Shown here: positions 1 to 10,418 of the stretch, one piece after another | How the letters are laid out: the number at the start of each line of letters is the position of its first letter | How positions within the stretch are numbered: position 1 is the stretch's first letter | NCBI GenBank assembly: GCA_022606425.2 | Contig: JAHDVF020000511.1 | Coordinates: 248,001 to 312,000, forward strand | Source of the DNA: Lepidostoma basale | Taxonomy: Eukaryota > Arthropoda > Insecta > Trichoptera > Lepidostomatidae | Direction of reading: 5' to 3' | Length of the DNA stretch: 64,000 nucleotides | Notes under the pieces: generated by a model | What the model saw: the letters and a program-made list of their open reading frames with translations, nothing else | Databases searched by the model: none | What the model was told of the DNA's origin: nothing | Position numbers and translations under genes: made by a program

Positions 1-109
1 ATGATGCTGTCCAACCTCTGATAGGAGAGGAACAACAAAAAAAGTAATACCACATATTTATCGGTCTTCTTTGACTTCGTACTCTATTCGCATCTTTAAT
101 GTATGCATG

Positions 110-466
110 TCCAGAAAGACAAAGACCACGCTGTATGAAACGCTGATTAGACCAGTTCTAACATATGCCTCGGAGACTTGGACACTCACTAAACGTGATG
201 AAATAAAGATGAACTGCTTCGAAAGGAAGATCCTCTGCAAAATCTTCGGACCCATTAAGGTATATTCAACATTGAGCTCTACAAAAAGAGTGTTGTATGA
301 CAATCCATTAGGGCGAAGAAGCATCGACAGGCCGAGACTGCGATGGTTGGATAGTGCTGTGGCAGACCTGTCGGGTCCTGGAGCAGCAAGACTGGGAGGT
401 GGCGGCCAGAGACAGGACGGGATGGAAACGTTTCTTGGAGGACGCTAAGACCCACCAAGAGTTGTA
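110..466 (+). pseudogene. non-LTR RT C-terminal remnant (group G)
   Basis: Encodes the C-terminal, post-catalytic part of a LINE reverse transcriptase: LYETLIRPVLTYASETWTLT, FERKILCKIFGP, then RPRLRWLDS. The reading frame slips near 385-393. After the slip the expected end (GWKRFLEDAKTHQEL, stop at 464-466) is found in the next frame. The short ATGT-repeat after the stop (about 478-490) fits a LINE microsatellite tail. The catalytic domain is absent, so this is dead. Confidence 0.75.
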
Positions 467-489
467 ACGCCGGAGAAGAATGTATGTAT

Positions 490-1157
490 GAAGAATAATT
501 CCTTCGTTGTGTCAAGACTTGACTATTGTAATGGAATTTATGCAAACATTCCAAAACAACAAGTAAACAAATTGCGTTCAATACAGCAGCAAGACTCATT
601 AAAGGCATTCCAAAAAAGTCCCATATAACATCTCAAAGAACTTGACTGGCTTGAAAGTCCAGAAACAATCCAGTATAATCTCTGCTGGACAGTCTTCAAA
701 GCGCTACATGGAATGGCTCCAAGTTATATATCCGAACTCAGTATAACGGACAGTTTAAATACAAGGAAATCCACACTTCGCTCGGCGAACTCCTCTGCAA
801 TAGGAAGATTAGTTTAGCCGAAGCGTTGCCCTAGTACGAATTTCGGGGATCGAGCGTTCCAAGCGAGGCCCATCAGCTTGGAAAAATCTACATTCTCAGT
901 CCTCATCCTTCATCAACAATCCTCAGATGCATAAATGATCCAACAGATTTCAGATCTAAGCTGAAAACCAATCTTTTTCATATTTCATATCCAATTTAAA
1001 ATTTGCATATTTTGTTTTATTAAATTTTCTAACCGATCGTGAATATCAATCAGATGCAGTGTTCACATTTAGATTTAAAACACGTCTTAATGCGCCCTTG
1101 AGGTGATTACATCACAAAAACGGCGCTTTAAAAGTTAGCATATTATTTTTATTATGC
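490..1157 (+). mobile_element. CR1-like element, 5'-truncated 3' end
   Basis: Broken frames give NSFVVSRLDYCNGIYANIP, KELDWLESPETIQYNLCWTV and FKALHGMAPSYISELS, the end of a CR1/L2-type reverse transcriptase. The 3' UTR (CGCCCTTGAGGTGATTACAT, then GGCGCTTTAAAAGTTAGC) and an ATT-rich tail recur at 14.65-15.2, 7.0 and 63.4 kb. There are several stops and frameshifts. Confidence 0.8.
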
Positions 1158-1442
1158 ATTGTATTTAAAGAAAGATGTTTATTGATATCGTTTTTGTTTT
1201 GTTAATTAAGTAAACATATTCGATGATTTCTATTTTATTCGAATACTTCTCATCCCTATCGAATATATTATGAGATATGGTTCAATACCTTTTATATCTA
1301 AAGAATAAAATAGGTAGACAATAAATATGCTTGTTTATTTTTTTCGAAGACATATTCTTTTCTAAACATGTGGTCATCATGAGGTATAATCGGAGAACCT
1401 TACAGCAAAATTATTTTTATTAATATAATCAATTATTACGCT
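1158..1442. other. AT-rich sequence, nothing recognised
   Basis: No coding, tRNA-like or repeated motif is visible apart from A/T runs. Confidence 0.5.
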
Positions 1443-1799
1443 TTGGGTCACATAGAGAAACTCGAAATCCTACAAAATAAGGCTATCCGTTTATCGCTTG
1501 GTGCGCCTTCATGGACCAGGATCACACAACTGCACCTAGAATCGGGAATCACGATGATAGATGAATTCATTCTGAAACTTGGAGACAGTTTTTTCAAAGG
1601 ACTCCCTTTACAACCTCACCCCAAAATAAAAGACCTCTCAAAATACGATCCAAACACTTTCAGCCGCCCAAAATCGATCCTTCTTCAGAGGAACACTCTG
1701 GGACACACAAATCAAGCTCTCCGCATAAACCAACAACTCACTAAATCACCTTCCAACAATGTTCTCATCAGACGTAAGAGGAATAGACACAAGAGCTGA
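1443..1799 (+). pseudogene. Jockey-like RT C-terminus (group J)
   Basis: A 118-codon open frame reads KLEILQNKAIRLSLGAPSWT, then HLESGITMIDEFILKLGDSF, a typical end of a Jockey-clade polymerase. It ends SPSNNVLIRRKRNRHKS then stop. The last part recurs at 17.2 kb (+) and 58.44-58.5 kb (-), so it is a repeat family and not a host gene. The RT catalytic motifs are missing. Confidence 0.75.
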
Positions 1800-2062
1800 A
1801 CCTCAATAGGTAAAGTTGTTAAAATAATCATTAATGATGCTACGTTTGGTAATGTTAATTTAATTTTAATAAGGGGATAGCATTTTTTTCAAGGTTTTTG
1901 AGGGGTTTATGACACAAAAAAGCTTGAGAAACACTGAAATACAGACAAAAAAATCTGTATACTGTATCCTGAACAATTATGTAAAATTCAATTTGAAATA
2001 TTTAATAACATATGTTTGATAATGTCCCAGCTAAGCCAAAAAGGTCAATCCCATAAAATACA

Positions 2063-2290
2063 ACAAACTAACTATTATACCGTCTCCTCGAATGGATAGG
2101 CACATATGATGGACGGCCATACTGTTCTTTCATGGTATACATCTCTTGTTCTATAACATTCATACATCGTGTCATGGATGCACGTCGATTATTCCGATAT
2201 TTCAAGACTGACGTTTAATATTTTATTGATTTGATCGTGCCACGTTTTCATCGGTATTTTTCTATTTCTTTGTCCATTCATACACCATAA
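2063..2290 (-). mobile_element. RTE-1 3' end, decayed
   Basis: Begins with ACTAACTATTATACCGTCTC, a mutated tail plus hairpin, and runs through the complement of CMTRCM and TWHDQI regions. It is diverged, with many indels. Confidence 0.7.
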
Positions 2291-2375
2291 AATAAAATAA
2301 AACTATTGAAAAACCGAGGTTTTCAAAAAAAAATTACGTTTTATATTGTTTTTTAACGATAATGTAAAATTTCAT

Positions 2376-2467
2376 ATAAAATAATTAATACGAATGAAAA
2401 CGTCTGTAATCTAGAAGTTTTATTATATCTTATGGAAATGACATATTTCTTTCTAAAGCAGTATCTA
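2376..2467 (-). mobile_element. Penelope-like terminal repeat fragment (family d)
   Basis: Matches the recurrent block around GAAACATGTC followed by AATATAATAAAACTTCTAG and GACGTTTTCATTCGTATTAA, also at 5.86, 19.5, 33.4, 36.2, 37.1 and 50.2 kb. Here the ribozyme core is degraded (GAAATATGTC). Confidence 0.6.
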
Positions 2468-2472
2468 AATAA

Positions 2473-3004
2473 CTAACTAACTAACCATCACGCCGTCTCC
2501 CCCAAAAGGGTAGGCAGAAAGAATGGATTGCCACACTTTTATTTCCTGACATATTTCTCTCGCTTCCTCAACATTCATACATCGTGTCATGCACGCGCGT
2601 CGATTTCTCTGACTCCTCACATGGCCGACATTCAATATTTGATTTATTTGATCGTGTCACGTTTTCCTCGGTCTTCCTCTATTTCTGGTTCCATTTACAT
2701 CGTTAACATATATTTTTTACCATTCTTTCTTCATTCATTCTTGCCATATGTCCAAGCCATCTTAATGATCCTTTCATTATTTTGTTCATGACACCATCAT
2801 TCGCACCGCATTCACTTCTTATATTTTCATTCGACACTCTATCATACACAGAGTATCCACACATGCGTCTAAGAGATCTCATATCTACTGCATTTATTCT
2901 ACTTTCATCCTTCTTTTGCCAGTTCCATGCTTCGCTTCCATACATAAGGGTCGGTAGAAGAACACCATTGTGCACTGCCATTCTAGCTTTTTTGAATAGG
3001 TTTT
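2473..3004 (-). mobile_element. RTE-1 element, 5'-truncated
   Basis: Carries the tail (TAAC repeats at 2473-2486), the CCCC..GGGG hairpin and the C-terminal RT domain. An open stretch at 2703-2981 reads MAVHNGVLLPTLMYGSEAWN to MKGSLRWLGHMARMNEERM; a frame change separates it from the last 50 codons. The element stops upstream in a T-rich run. Confidence 0.88.
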
Positions 3005-3137
3005 TTTTTTTAATTATTATTTTAAATTTTAAATTGAATCATAATATTTGTTATAACATAAGCATAAACGTTCCAAAATAAATCTTTATAACATCTGTCA
3101 GATCATGTAAACAATTTTAAATATGTATCTTTATGAT

Positions 3138-3184
3138 ATGTATCACGGAAGAAGGACTGGTTGTCCGAAACATGTCTATGTAAT
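3138..3184 (+). ncRNA. hammerhead-like ribozyme remnant (family f)
   Basis: CGGAAGA is followed by one extra A, a hairpin GGAC..GTCC, then GAAACATGTC. This has the Penelope hammerhead layout, but the first core box differs from CUGANGA at its second base and no convincing stem I is seen. Probably inactive. Confidence 0.45.
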
Positions 3185-3339
3185 TTTATTTTTTAATATA
3201 AGTGTTTTTATATACAAAGTATATAAAAAAAGAGAAAGAAAATATATGTAATTAAAAAAAGCACCATTGCACAAAACAACAAAACATAAACTTGTTCAAA
3301 CACGATAAAACCGCAAATTCGGAAGTGTCACTTTCGTTT

Positions 3340-3620
3340 ATATATTTTTATTTTCAAATTTTCGAATTCGGAACGTTCGAGCGCTGGGAGTGACGTCACT
3401 CTCGGTCGGCCAATCAGCGCGCGTGCTAGCCGAACGGAGACCGCCAGTCTACTGAGGAGAACGATCGCCGGACCAATGGGCCCGAGAGAGGTAACTCGAA
3501 GGACCCCAAGATGAGGTGGGGACGGATGATTTAATAAATTGTTTGGATTTGAATATCGAATGTGCGCGTTCTATATTTGTAAATACTGCCACGGAAAGGG
3601 AATATGCGACAGATTAAATT
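3340..3620. promoter_or_regulatory. promoter-like GC-richer segment
   Basis: Within AT-rich surroundings there is a perfect CRE palindrome TGACGTCA (3391-3398) and two CCAAT boxes (near 3410 and 3473). Similar CCAAT-bearing patches lie at 32.1 and 52.3 kb, so a retroelement promoter is more likely than a host one. No transcript evidence is available. Confidence 0.3.
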
Positions 3621-3774
3621 TTAAAGATAAATTTATGAGGTACACATGACATCATCGAAATACATTTTGTTACAAAAAAAGTATTCAATAATAAATGCAG
3701 GAGAAATGAGATCTCTTAGACGAATGTGTTATGACAGATAGTTAAATGCAAATATAATAATAATGAATCAACCC

Positions 3775-4282
3775 AAGATTGCTAAAATGGCAGTTCACAA
3801 AGGTGTTCTTGTACCGACCCTTGTGTATGGAAGGGAAGCATGGAAATGGTAAAAGTAGAATGAAAGTAGAATAAATGCACTAGAAATGAGATTTCTTAGA
3901 CGAATGTGCGGAAATCTGTGTATGATAGTGTCGAATAAAAATATGAGAAGTGAATGCAGTGCGAATGAAAGTGTTATGAATAAAATAATGAAATGATCAT
4001 TTAGATGGTTTGGACACATGGAAAGAATGAATGAAGAAAGTATATATTAACGATGTAAACGAAACATGAAATAAGGGAAGACAGAGGAAAACGTCGGGTG
4101 ATAAAATTCAATTAAATGTAAAATGTCGGTAACTTGAGGAATCGAAGATATCGACGTGGGTACATGACACGACGTATGAATGTTATGAGTATCGAAATAA
4201 GTGTGTATGGATAGAGTAGTGTGTTGTTCCATTACTTCTGCCTACCCCTACAACGAAGGCGTGATGGTTAGTGAGTTAAATA
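3775..4282 (+). mobile_element. RTE-1 element, heavily mutated
   Basis: Runs from the AVHNGVLVPTL region to the tail at 4266-4282. Stops and frameshifts occur every 20-40 codons. The 3' hairpin is lost (CTACCCCTACAACGAAGG). The tail abuts a PLE fragment. Confidence 0.85.
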
Positions 4283-4350
4283 TAGTTTCGAAGGCTTTAC
4301 ACCTTCATCATCGGGAGAACGATATAAACATGTCGAGAAAAATAAACTCA
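4281..4350 (-). ncRNA. Penelope hammerhead (family e) with inverted partner
   Basis: On the minus strand, CCGATGA, one extra T, then stem II GAAGG..CCTTC (perfect) and GAAAC; the cleavage-site side is cut off by the RTE-1 tail. Immediately right, on the plus strand, lies the 3' half of another copy (ATGTCGAGAAAAATAAACTC). The two are head to head, a common PLE arrangement. Confidence 0.55.
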
Positions 4351-4469
4351 AAAGTGGGAAAAACAGTGTTTGAATTCATAAAAATTCGTCATCATGGAAT
4401 TCCAGAGTGTTAACGCCTTAAGTTTATATATAATTAAATACATAGTTTCTATTTATCTACATTCTTACA

Positions 4470-4745
4470 TCTTAAAATGCACCCTCGACGATTTTTCCGA
4501 CTTCGAATTTGGCCGCTTTTCAGTATTTGATTCATTTAATCATGCCATGTTTTTCTTGGTCTCCCACGGCTTCTCTTTCCACTCACACTGCTTGTATACA
4601 ACTTTTTAACCATTCTCCCTCGTCCATTCGTTCCGTATACCCAAACCATCTCAGGGATAATTTTTTAATTTTACTTATGATGCAATCATCTTCCTCACAT
4701 TTCTTCCTTATTTCGTCGTTCGGTATTCTATCATTAAACTAGTTT
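4470..4745 (-). mobile_element. RTE-1b fragment
   Basis: The minus strand reads IRKKCEEDDCIISKIKK, SLRWFGYTERMDEGRMVKKL and YTSSVSGKRSRGRPRKTWHD, the second RTE-1 subgroup. Both ends are truncated. Confidence 0.8.
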
Positions 4746-4884
4746 TATCATTAAATATGGAGTTTAACATCATTGCTAAATAAATAGTTAGATGATTTTA
4801 CTGCAATCTCTTGACGGAAGTTCATTTTAAAAAAATAATAATAAAAACGATGTTTTTAACTACTACTACTTTTGTCTTTATTTC

Positions 4885-4926
4885 GACAGCGACCGGTTTC
4901 GCCAGGCTCGCTGGCATCGACAGACT
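4885..4926 (-). ncRNA. Penelope hammerhead-like motif (family c, copy 1)
   Basis: On the minus strand: CTGTCGA, extra T, stem II GCCAG..CTGGC, then GAAACCGGTC. GAAAC-NN-GTC is the hallmark of PLE hammerheads with a minimal stem III. The first box has A6 replaced by T. A second copy lies about 710 bp away in the same orientation. Confidence 0.55.
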
Positions 4927-4959
4927 GGTCCTGCGTTGTGCGTCTCCTTACAATCCTCA

Positions 4960-5215
4960 CCGCCTCAGTCTGCGATGCCAGCGAGCCTGTAGCGTGGCTC
5001 TTTCGTGTTTCCTCTGTGCTAAATGGAGTCTCCTTACGGTCGACTTGGTGAAGGTTAGCGTTTCTGCTCCATATGTCAGTACTGGAAGTACGCATTGATC
5101 ATAATATTTTGCGTTTCAGACATAAGATGTTGTGGCCAAGATACTTGTATTCTTTGACTTCTCTTTGAATTCTCTATAGTACCACCGAGGATCAGATTCG
5201 TCATTATTTTTCGTT
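4960..5215 (-). pseudogene. non-LTR RT C-terminal fragment
   Basis: Split over frames, the minus strand gives NLILGGTIENSKRSQRIQVS, then TYGAE-like and HLAQRKHERAML-like peptides, which resemble the end of an RTE-type polymerase. The assignment is weak and the copy is shattered. Confidence 0.4.
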
Positions 5216-5578
5216 TCCCTTCTAGTGAGGCGTATTTCTGATTGGTCGACGCCCTTGGGAACGGCGAGGATTGTAAGGAGACGCACAACGCAGTGACATC
5301 ACTACCATGGCTACGTTGCAGGTGTGACAACCGAGCGCGTCGGCGAATTCTATTTTTAAATTCGAATAATAGAAATCCATAGATTGGGCTCATTAGCCGG
5401 CGAATCGCTGGGCGGATCAAAGACCGTTCTTGAAAAACGCACCGATCTTTTTTGCGTTTGTTTTCTGTGATGCAATATTCGAAATTTGAATCAAATTAAA
5501 TAAATCGAACCCAAACATTAACAGTAAAGAATTATTTATTTATAATAATAAATAAAAAACGATGTTTTTTAACTACTT

Positions 5579-5666
5579 CCACTATTGTCTTTATTTCGAC
5601 AGCGACCGGTTTCGCCAGGCTCGCTGGCATCGACAGACCAGTCTTTCGAAATAAAGACAAAAGTGG
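5579..5666 (-). ncRNA. Penelope hammerhead-like motif (family c, copy 2) in inverted arms
   Basis: The same ribozyme-like core as at 4.9 kb (about 5598-5636), here flanked by 21-bp inverted arms (5579-5599 and 5646-5666, one mismatch). These would greatly lengthen stem I. The core again reads CTGTCGA rather than CTGANGA. Confidence 0.55.
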
Positions 5667-5852
5667 AATTATTATTAGAGAATATATATTTTTTAATTTT
5701 GAGTTCGTAGTAAACATCCTTTTTAAATGAATTGTTCAAATTTGAAATCGATATAGCGATTTACGTAATTGTGAGAATTATTTCCAGTACGTAGGGTAGA
5801 AAAACCGACTAATCAGTGTTTGATAGTTAATGTGTTAAGATGAACAGAATGA

Positions 5853-5960
5853 ATTGATAACGCCTTAGAGAGGCAAAACATGTCAATCACATAAAATATA
5901 ATAAAACAATTAGAAAACATACGTTTTCATTCATATTAATTATTTAATGTGAAGTTTTAC
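5853..5960 (+). mobile_element. Penelope-like terminal repeat (family d)
   Basis: TTGATAA, extra C, GCCTTAGAGAGGC, AAAACATGTC, followed by the shared AATATAATAAAAC and ACGTTTTCATTC blocks. The hairpin is retained, but two invariant core positions are changed. Confidence 0.55.
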
Positions 5961-5997
5961 ATCATTTTTCATAAACTAACTAACTAACTTCTTTACC

Positions 5998-6150
5998 GAC
6001 CTTCGTGGCCGAGTGGTAAGTGCATTGAATGCCATCCCGAAGGTTCCGGGTTCAATTCCTGGCGAGGGCAGTGTGATTGCCGCACTGTCTTTGGTCTGGT
6101 GTAGAATTCACGTGACAATAAAATGGCGATAGATTAGATACCTATCAAAT
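5998..6150 (+). mobile_element. tRNA-derived SINE (SINE-T1)
   Basis: A box TGGCCGAGTGG (6006-6016) and B box GGTTCAATTCC (6049-6059) are spaced as in a tRNA. A common body follows: CAGTGTGATTGCCGCACTG, TTTGGTCTGGTGTAGAATTC, ACGTGACAATAAAATGGCGA. Further copies lie at 10.3, 33.3, 48.7, 54.4 and 57.5 kb. A (TAAC) run just upstream is an orphan RTE-1 tail. Confidence 0.88.
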
Positions 6151-6170
6151 CTCTTTTATAATATATAAAC

Positions 6171-6837
6171 TTGATATTTGATTTTCTTGTTCTTTTAATT
6201 GTTTCTTTTTACTTAATTGTTCTTAATTTTTTAATTATATTGTGTTTATATCTATTGTTTATATTGTATTTTTTAAATTTCACAAATGTATTATAAATTG
6301 TGTTAAAAAATGTATTTTTTGTATTCCATAGTCAAAAGAGCTTTGGTTATATACTGTAATGTTTATGATTTAAAAAAAAATGAATTGAATTGAACCACAC
6401 ATTCGTCGTTCATATCATTGTTCATGAAACAATTAATATAATAAATAATATCTAAAGCATTTTATTAAAATATCACGATGGCGTAATATTATGAACAATA
6501 AATCACACATAAAAGAAATGACGCATCATGTAAAACACGCGTGTATTAATAAGGCGACATCTATGGAATTACAAAACATGTCAACGGCCGACAGCGGGGC
6601 GAACAGAACTAGCCTCGGGAGCACAGTGATAAATCAGTATGCCGTAATCAATTATCGGTTCGTCTGTAAACACAGACCGGCCGAGAAACAAAAGAAAATA
6701 GAGTAAACAGCAAAAAAAAAAACAGAAGAAACCCGACGTTCATTTGCATAGGCTATCGGTCTGTATTAGATCCAAGTTCACCCGTACACAAATGCCGATT
6801 CAATATGGATTGTTAACATTCGAGATTAAAAACGCCA
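6171..6837. other. AT-rich sequence, no gene seen
   Basis: Includes a 71-codon open frame at 6491-6706 with no recognisable motif, judged chance. Nothing repeated elsewhere in the window was noticed. Confidence 0.5.
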
Positions 6838-6839
6838 AA

Positions 6840-7107
6840 AAAACATGACATGACAAAAGACACGACACGACAAAAGACACGACATGACAAAAGACACGAC
6901 ATGACAAAATACACGACACAACAAAAGATACGACATGACAAAATACATGACATGACAAAAGACGTGAAATGACAAAGGACATAATTAAACAATAATAATA
7001 ATATGTTAACTTTTAAAGCCCCGTTTTTGTGATGTAATCACCTCAAGGGCGCATGACAAAAGACATGACATGACAAGACATGAGATTGCAAGTCATGATA
7101 TGACAAT
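6840..7107. repeat. 17-bp minisatellite, interrupted
   Basis: Tandem units of about 17 bp (ACATGACAAAAGACACG and variants) run from 6840 to 6985 and resume at 7052-7107. The break is a 62-bp CR1-like 3' end. Codons in the frames crossing it are repeat artefacts. Confidence 0.8.
6990..7051 (-). mobile_element. 62-bp CR1-like 3' end inside minisatellite
   Basis: AAT repeats followed by the complement of the CR1-like terminus (TTAACTTTTAAAGCCCCG to CCTCAAGGGCGC). An extreme 5' truncation. Confidence 0.8.
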
Positions 7108-7205
7108 ACCTTCGGTATATCTTCATAATTTTTAAATGCTTCATATAAAAGAGAATTCTGTGATTTGTTTTTTTTCTGAATGGGATCCTTAGTTTATTTT
7201 TCTTA

Positions 7206-7330
7206 TAACTAACTAACTAACCATCACGCCATTTCCGTCTACCATCCACTGTTGAATGTAGACATATCCCAAAGCACGCCACCGCCCCCTATCCATTGCC
7301 GCTTCCATCCATCCATGTCCAGCAATCCTG
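7206..7330 (-). mobile_element. two short LINE 3' ends
   Basis: 7206-7233 is an RTE-1 tail with the start of its hairpin (CTAACTAACCATCACGCC). 7234-7330 encodes on the minus strand RIAGHGWMEAAMDRGRWRA then LHSTVDGR, the end of another RTE-type polymerase. Confidence 0.6.
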
Positions 7331-8300
7331 TTTTGCTTTGTTTTGTTAGATTGTGCTAAAATCACTCCATTCTTTTATAAAGGAATGCGATGATCATTTA
7401 TGCATCTAACGAAAAATCCGAAACCACTTAATACTCGTAACAATCAATTAAGATTTATAATGTCTGCTGCTTAAACGGGCAGAGATATGAAGTAGATGTC
7501 GGAACAAGTAATGTAGAGGATTATGTCTTCTATAATCCCTTCTAAGTTTGGTTTTGACGTATCCAACTGATTCCGAAATAATTGCAAAAATCAGTTATGC
7601 TTCATACATAAAAAAACAACATAATTTTTTCTTGGAAATTAGCAGTTACATAAAAAAAAGTTAAAAGACAAAAGCGGTTTGGAATCACACAGAGGACCTA
7701 ATTTTAAAAAATCAGGGCGAAATTCGGAGTTCGACCCCAATGTCCACGTTTTTGTCGAATGGATCCAATGTGCGGTTGTGCGATAAATTATCGTTTCATT
7801 TCACTTTCCCGCTGGCTTTTCCTCTCGCGATGGGCGCCCCTGCGCCGGCGGTAGATCGCGTCCTTAATTCAAACAGATAATCCGTTGGCATTTCGCGAAA
7901 ACAAAGCTACGGAGCCGGGACGATCCCGCAATCCAGCAGGCACATAAAACACTCCATTTTCAAACAAGAATCAATAACAAAACGTAAATTGAAATGTCCA
8001 GAACCGGCTCCGCATGCAAAATAGGAAGCTAATGGATTTCGCGCGGATTTATTGGTGTCTTCCGCGATGCTGGCGGTAGAATCAATATTGTTTCAATAGG
8101 CATTACCTACAATAATTAACTAACTAACGAAGGCTAAAGTGCGGGTGCATGACACACCATTAAACGACTTAGATCGCGCGAAACTCGACTCCAAACATTA
8201 AATGCGTTGTTCCAAACTGACTTTTTTCGATACGGTTGGCATATCTCAAGTTCTAATATACCGATTTAATTGAAAATTTGCACAGAGCTTCTTTATATAA
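7331..8300. other. unassigned region with apparently single-copy island
   Basis: No mobile-element motif was found in about 970 bp except a short (TAAC) run near 8118. The part 7700-8105 has balanced base composition and no long frame. It resembles unique intronic or regulatory DNA, which is inference only. Confidence 0.4.
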
Positions 8301-9110
8301 TTAACTAACTAACTAACAAACTTACCATCACGCCGCCTCCCCGGAGGGGTAGGCAGAAAGAATGGAACGCCACACTTTTCTTTCCTGACATATTTCTCTT
8401 GCTTCCTCAACATTCATACATCGTGTCATGCACGCGCGTCGACGTTCAATATTTGATTGATTTGATCGTGCCACGTTTTCCTCGGCCTTCCCCTATTTCT
8501 AGCTCCGTTCACGCCGTTTACATATACCTTCTTTACCATTCTGTCTTCACTCATTCTTTCCATGTGTCCAAACCATCTTAATGACCCTTTCCTTATTTTG
8601 AACACTTTCATTCGCACCACATTCACTTCTTATACTTGCATTTGTCACTCTATCATATACAGATTTGCCACACATTCGTCTAAGAGATCTCATTTCTACT
8701 GCATTTATTCTACTTTCATCCTTCTTTTGCCAGTTCCATGCTTCGCTTCCATACATAAGGGTCGGTAGAATATCACCATTGTGCACTGCCATTCTAGCTT
8801 TTTTGGATAGTTTTTTTTTATTTATTTAAAAAAAAGACTAATACCAAAGATTTCAATCAATGGTATTAGAATTTATTTTACAATCTTCAATATGAGCAGA
8901 AAATAGCTCATTATTATGAAGAAGGAATCTGGTCGTGTCCAGGCTCGAACCCAAGTCCCCTGGATCAGAAGCCAAGCGTTCTATCCCCTAGACCACCACC
9001 CGATTTTGTTTGCGATGACAACTTTAAGTGCACCATTCACTTTGTTGCCTGCCCCAACCCTTCTTTCAATATCCCTCTCCACTCGCCCATCTCTTGTAAA
9101 CACTTTTTTT
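8301..9110 (-). mobile_element. RTE-1 element interrupted by a SINE
   Basis: Tail at 8301-8325, then the RT C-terminal domain: frames 8426-8626 and 8547-8792 together cover MAVHNGDILPTLMYGSEAWN to RNRGRPRKTWHDQINQILN. It continues at 9005-9110 with the complement of VGAGNKVNGALKVV after a 186-bp SINE-T2 insertion. Confidence 0.88.
8819..9004 (-). mobile_element. second tRNA-derived SINE (SINE-T2)
   Basis: On the minus strand: A-box-like TGGTCTAGGGG and B box GGGTTCGAGCC about 40 bp apart, then CCTTCTTCATAATAATGAGC and an A/T-rich end. It sits inside RTE-1 exactly where GGATAGGTTTTTG normally joins TTTGCGATGAC. Related copies: 56211-56330 (+) and a remnant at 51.25 kb. Confidence 0.75.
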
Positions 9111-9354
9111 TACTATTTAAAATTAAATTGCCTACGTAATGCGATAACTATAATTATACATTTTTCTTCTTCAAGAATTTTAAATAAATATTTTTTTCAA
9201 ATCACTGGAAGGACTGGAATCCTGCCAACCAGGACGTACTATTGTACTTTTTGTGAGCCCCCACTTTGTCGGCCTGCAACTTTTTGGATTTTAGATATTT
9301 TTTTATAATTTTTGAAATAACAATAAATATTTTTCTTCTATATTTGCCATACTT

Positions 9355-9722
9355 TGTGTTGTAGACAACGAGCATGAACTACAAGTCCTGGTGAATTGTA
9401 TGCATGAGGTATGCATGCGAAATGATCTGATGATGAATTTTAATAAGTCCAAGGTAATGATTTTTGAAAAGGAAGAAACCATGACAGTCTGCAACATTAG
9501 CGTGAATGGTGAAAATTTGGAGCAAGTAGTTGAGTTCGTGTATTAAGGTAGTATGTTTACAAAGAGATAGGCGAGTGGAGAGGGATATTGAAAGAAGGGT
9601 TGGGGCAGGATACAAAGTGAATGGTGCACTTAAAGTTGTCATCGCAAACAAAAACCTATCCAAAAAAACTAGAATGGCGGTGCACAATGGTGTTCTTCTA
9701 CCGACCCTTATGTATGGATGTA
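9355..9722 (+). mobile_element. RTE-1 internal fragment
   Basis: Covers DNEHELQVLVNCMHEVCM (just after YADD), then NISVNGENLEQ and MAVHNGVLLPTLMYG. Contains a TAA in place of the Leu codon of FVYLGSMF (9541-9547). The same nonsense change is present at 52.88 kb. Confidence 0.85.
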
Positions 9723-9745
9723 AAGGGCTATTCTATAAAATAACT

Positions 9746-9938
9746 AACTAACTAACTAACCATCACGCCGTCTCCCCGAAGGGGTAGGCAGAAAGAATGG
9801 ACTGCCACACCTTTCTTTCCTGACATATTTCTCTCGCTTCCTCAACATTCATGCATCGTGTCATGCACGCGCGTCGATTTCTCTGACTCCTCACATGGCC
9901 GACATTTAATATTTGATTTATTTGATCGCGCCGCTATA
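9746..9938 (-). mobile_element. RTE-1 3' end
   Basis: Four TAAC tail units, an intact CCCCGAAGGGG hairpin, and the last 50 or so codons in complement. Truncated 190 bp from the tail. Confidence 0.85.
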
Positions 9939-9939
9939 A

Positions 9940-10255
9940 AATAATAATAATAATAAACTATGAAAATGGCACAGTAATGGAGACTGGCGTATAATCAATA
10001 ATATTGACGCATGGAAATCCTCTCGCATCCAAATCATAGCAATGAAACAGAGTGGCAGGTCGTTTGGGGTGACTCACATTAGATGCGTAATTTTCCGTAT
10101 GCGAATTTGGGCGAAGTGTATCATACAACCAGCACCCACGGAGACATTTCTTGATGGATGGGAGGCCTAGTCCAGGGATCCGCAATCTTGCAACTATGAA
10201 AAATCCCGCGAGCTTATAGAAGATTGAAGATTTCCATATTAATACTTATTGTCCA
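9940..10255. other. unassigned sequence
   Basis: No recognisable repeat or gene. The 75-codon minus-strand frame here has no motif. Confidence 0.4.
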
Positions 10256-10378
10256 AGACGAATTTCGTGGCAGAGTGGTAAGATGCCTGACTGTCATATC
10301 GATGGTCATGGGTTCGATTCTCGGCGATGGCAGTGTGTCACACTGTCTTTGGTCTGGTGTAGAATTCACGTGACAATA
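10256..10378 (+). mobile_element. SINE-T1 copy
   Basis: A box TGGCAGAGTGG (10268-10278), B box GGTTCGATTCT (10311-10321), then the shared CAGTGTGTCACACTGTC and TGGTGTAGAATTCACGTG body. It ends in an AT-rich tail. Confidence 0.88.
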
Positions 10379-10418
10379 TAATATATTTTATTTTATATAT
10401 AATACACAACGCAGAGAT

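Noticed and set aside
3391..3398. CRE as evidence for a host promoter
   Set aside because: No start codon, splice site or coding exon follows; similar patches recur amid retroelement debris.
5998..6075. Functional tRNA gene
   Set aside because: A and B boxes are present but the cloverleaf is not, and the unit recurs with a common non-tRNA body, so it is a SINE.
6800..6982. 60-codon cysteine-rich frame on the minus strand
   Set aside because: It is a translation of the minisatellite.
6840..7107. Regular spaced repeats as a CRISPR array
   Set aside because: Continuous 17-bp tandem units without spacers, in a eukaryotic context.
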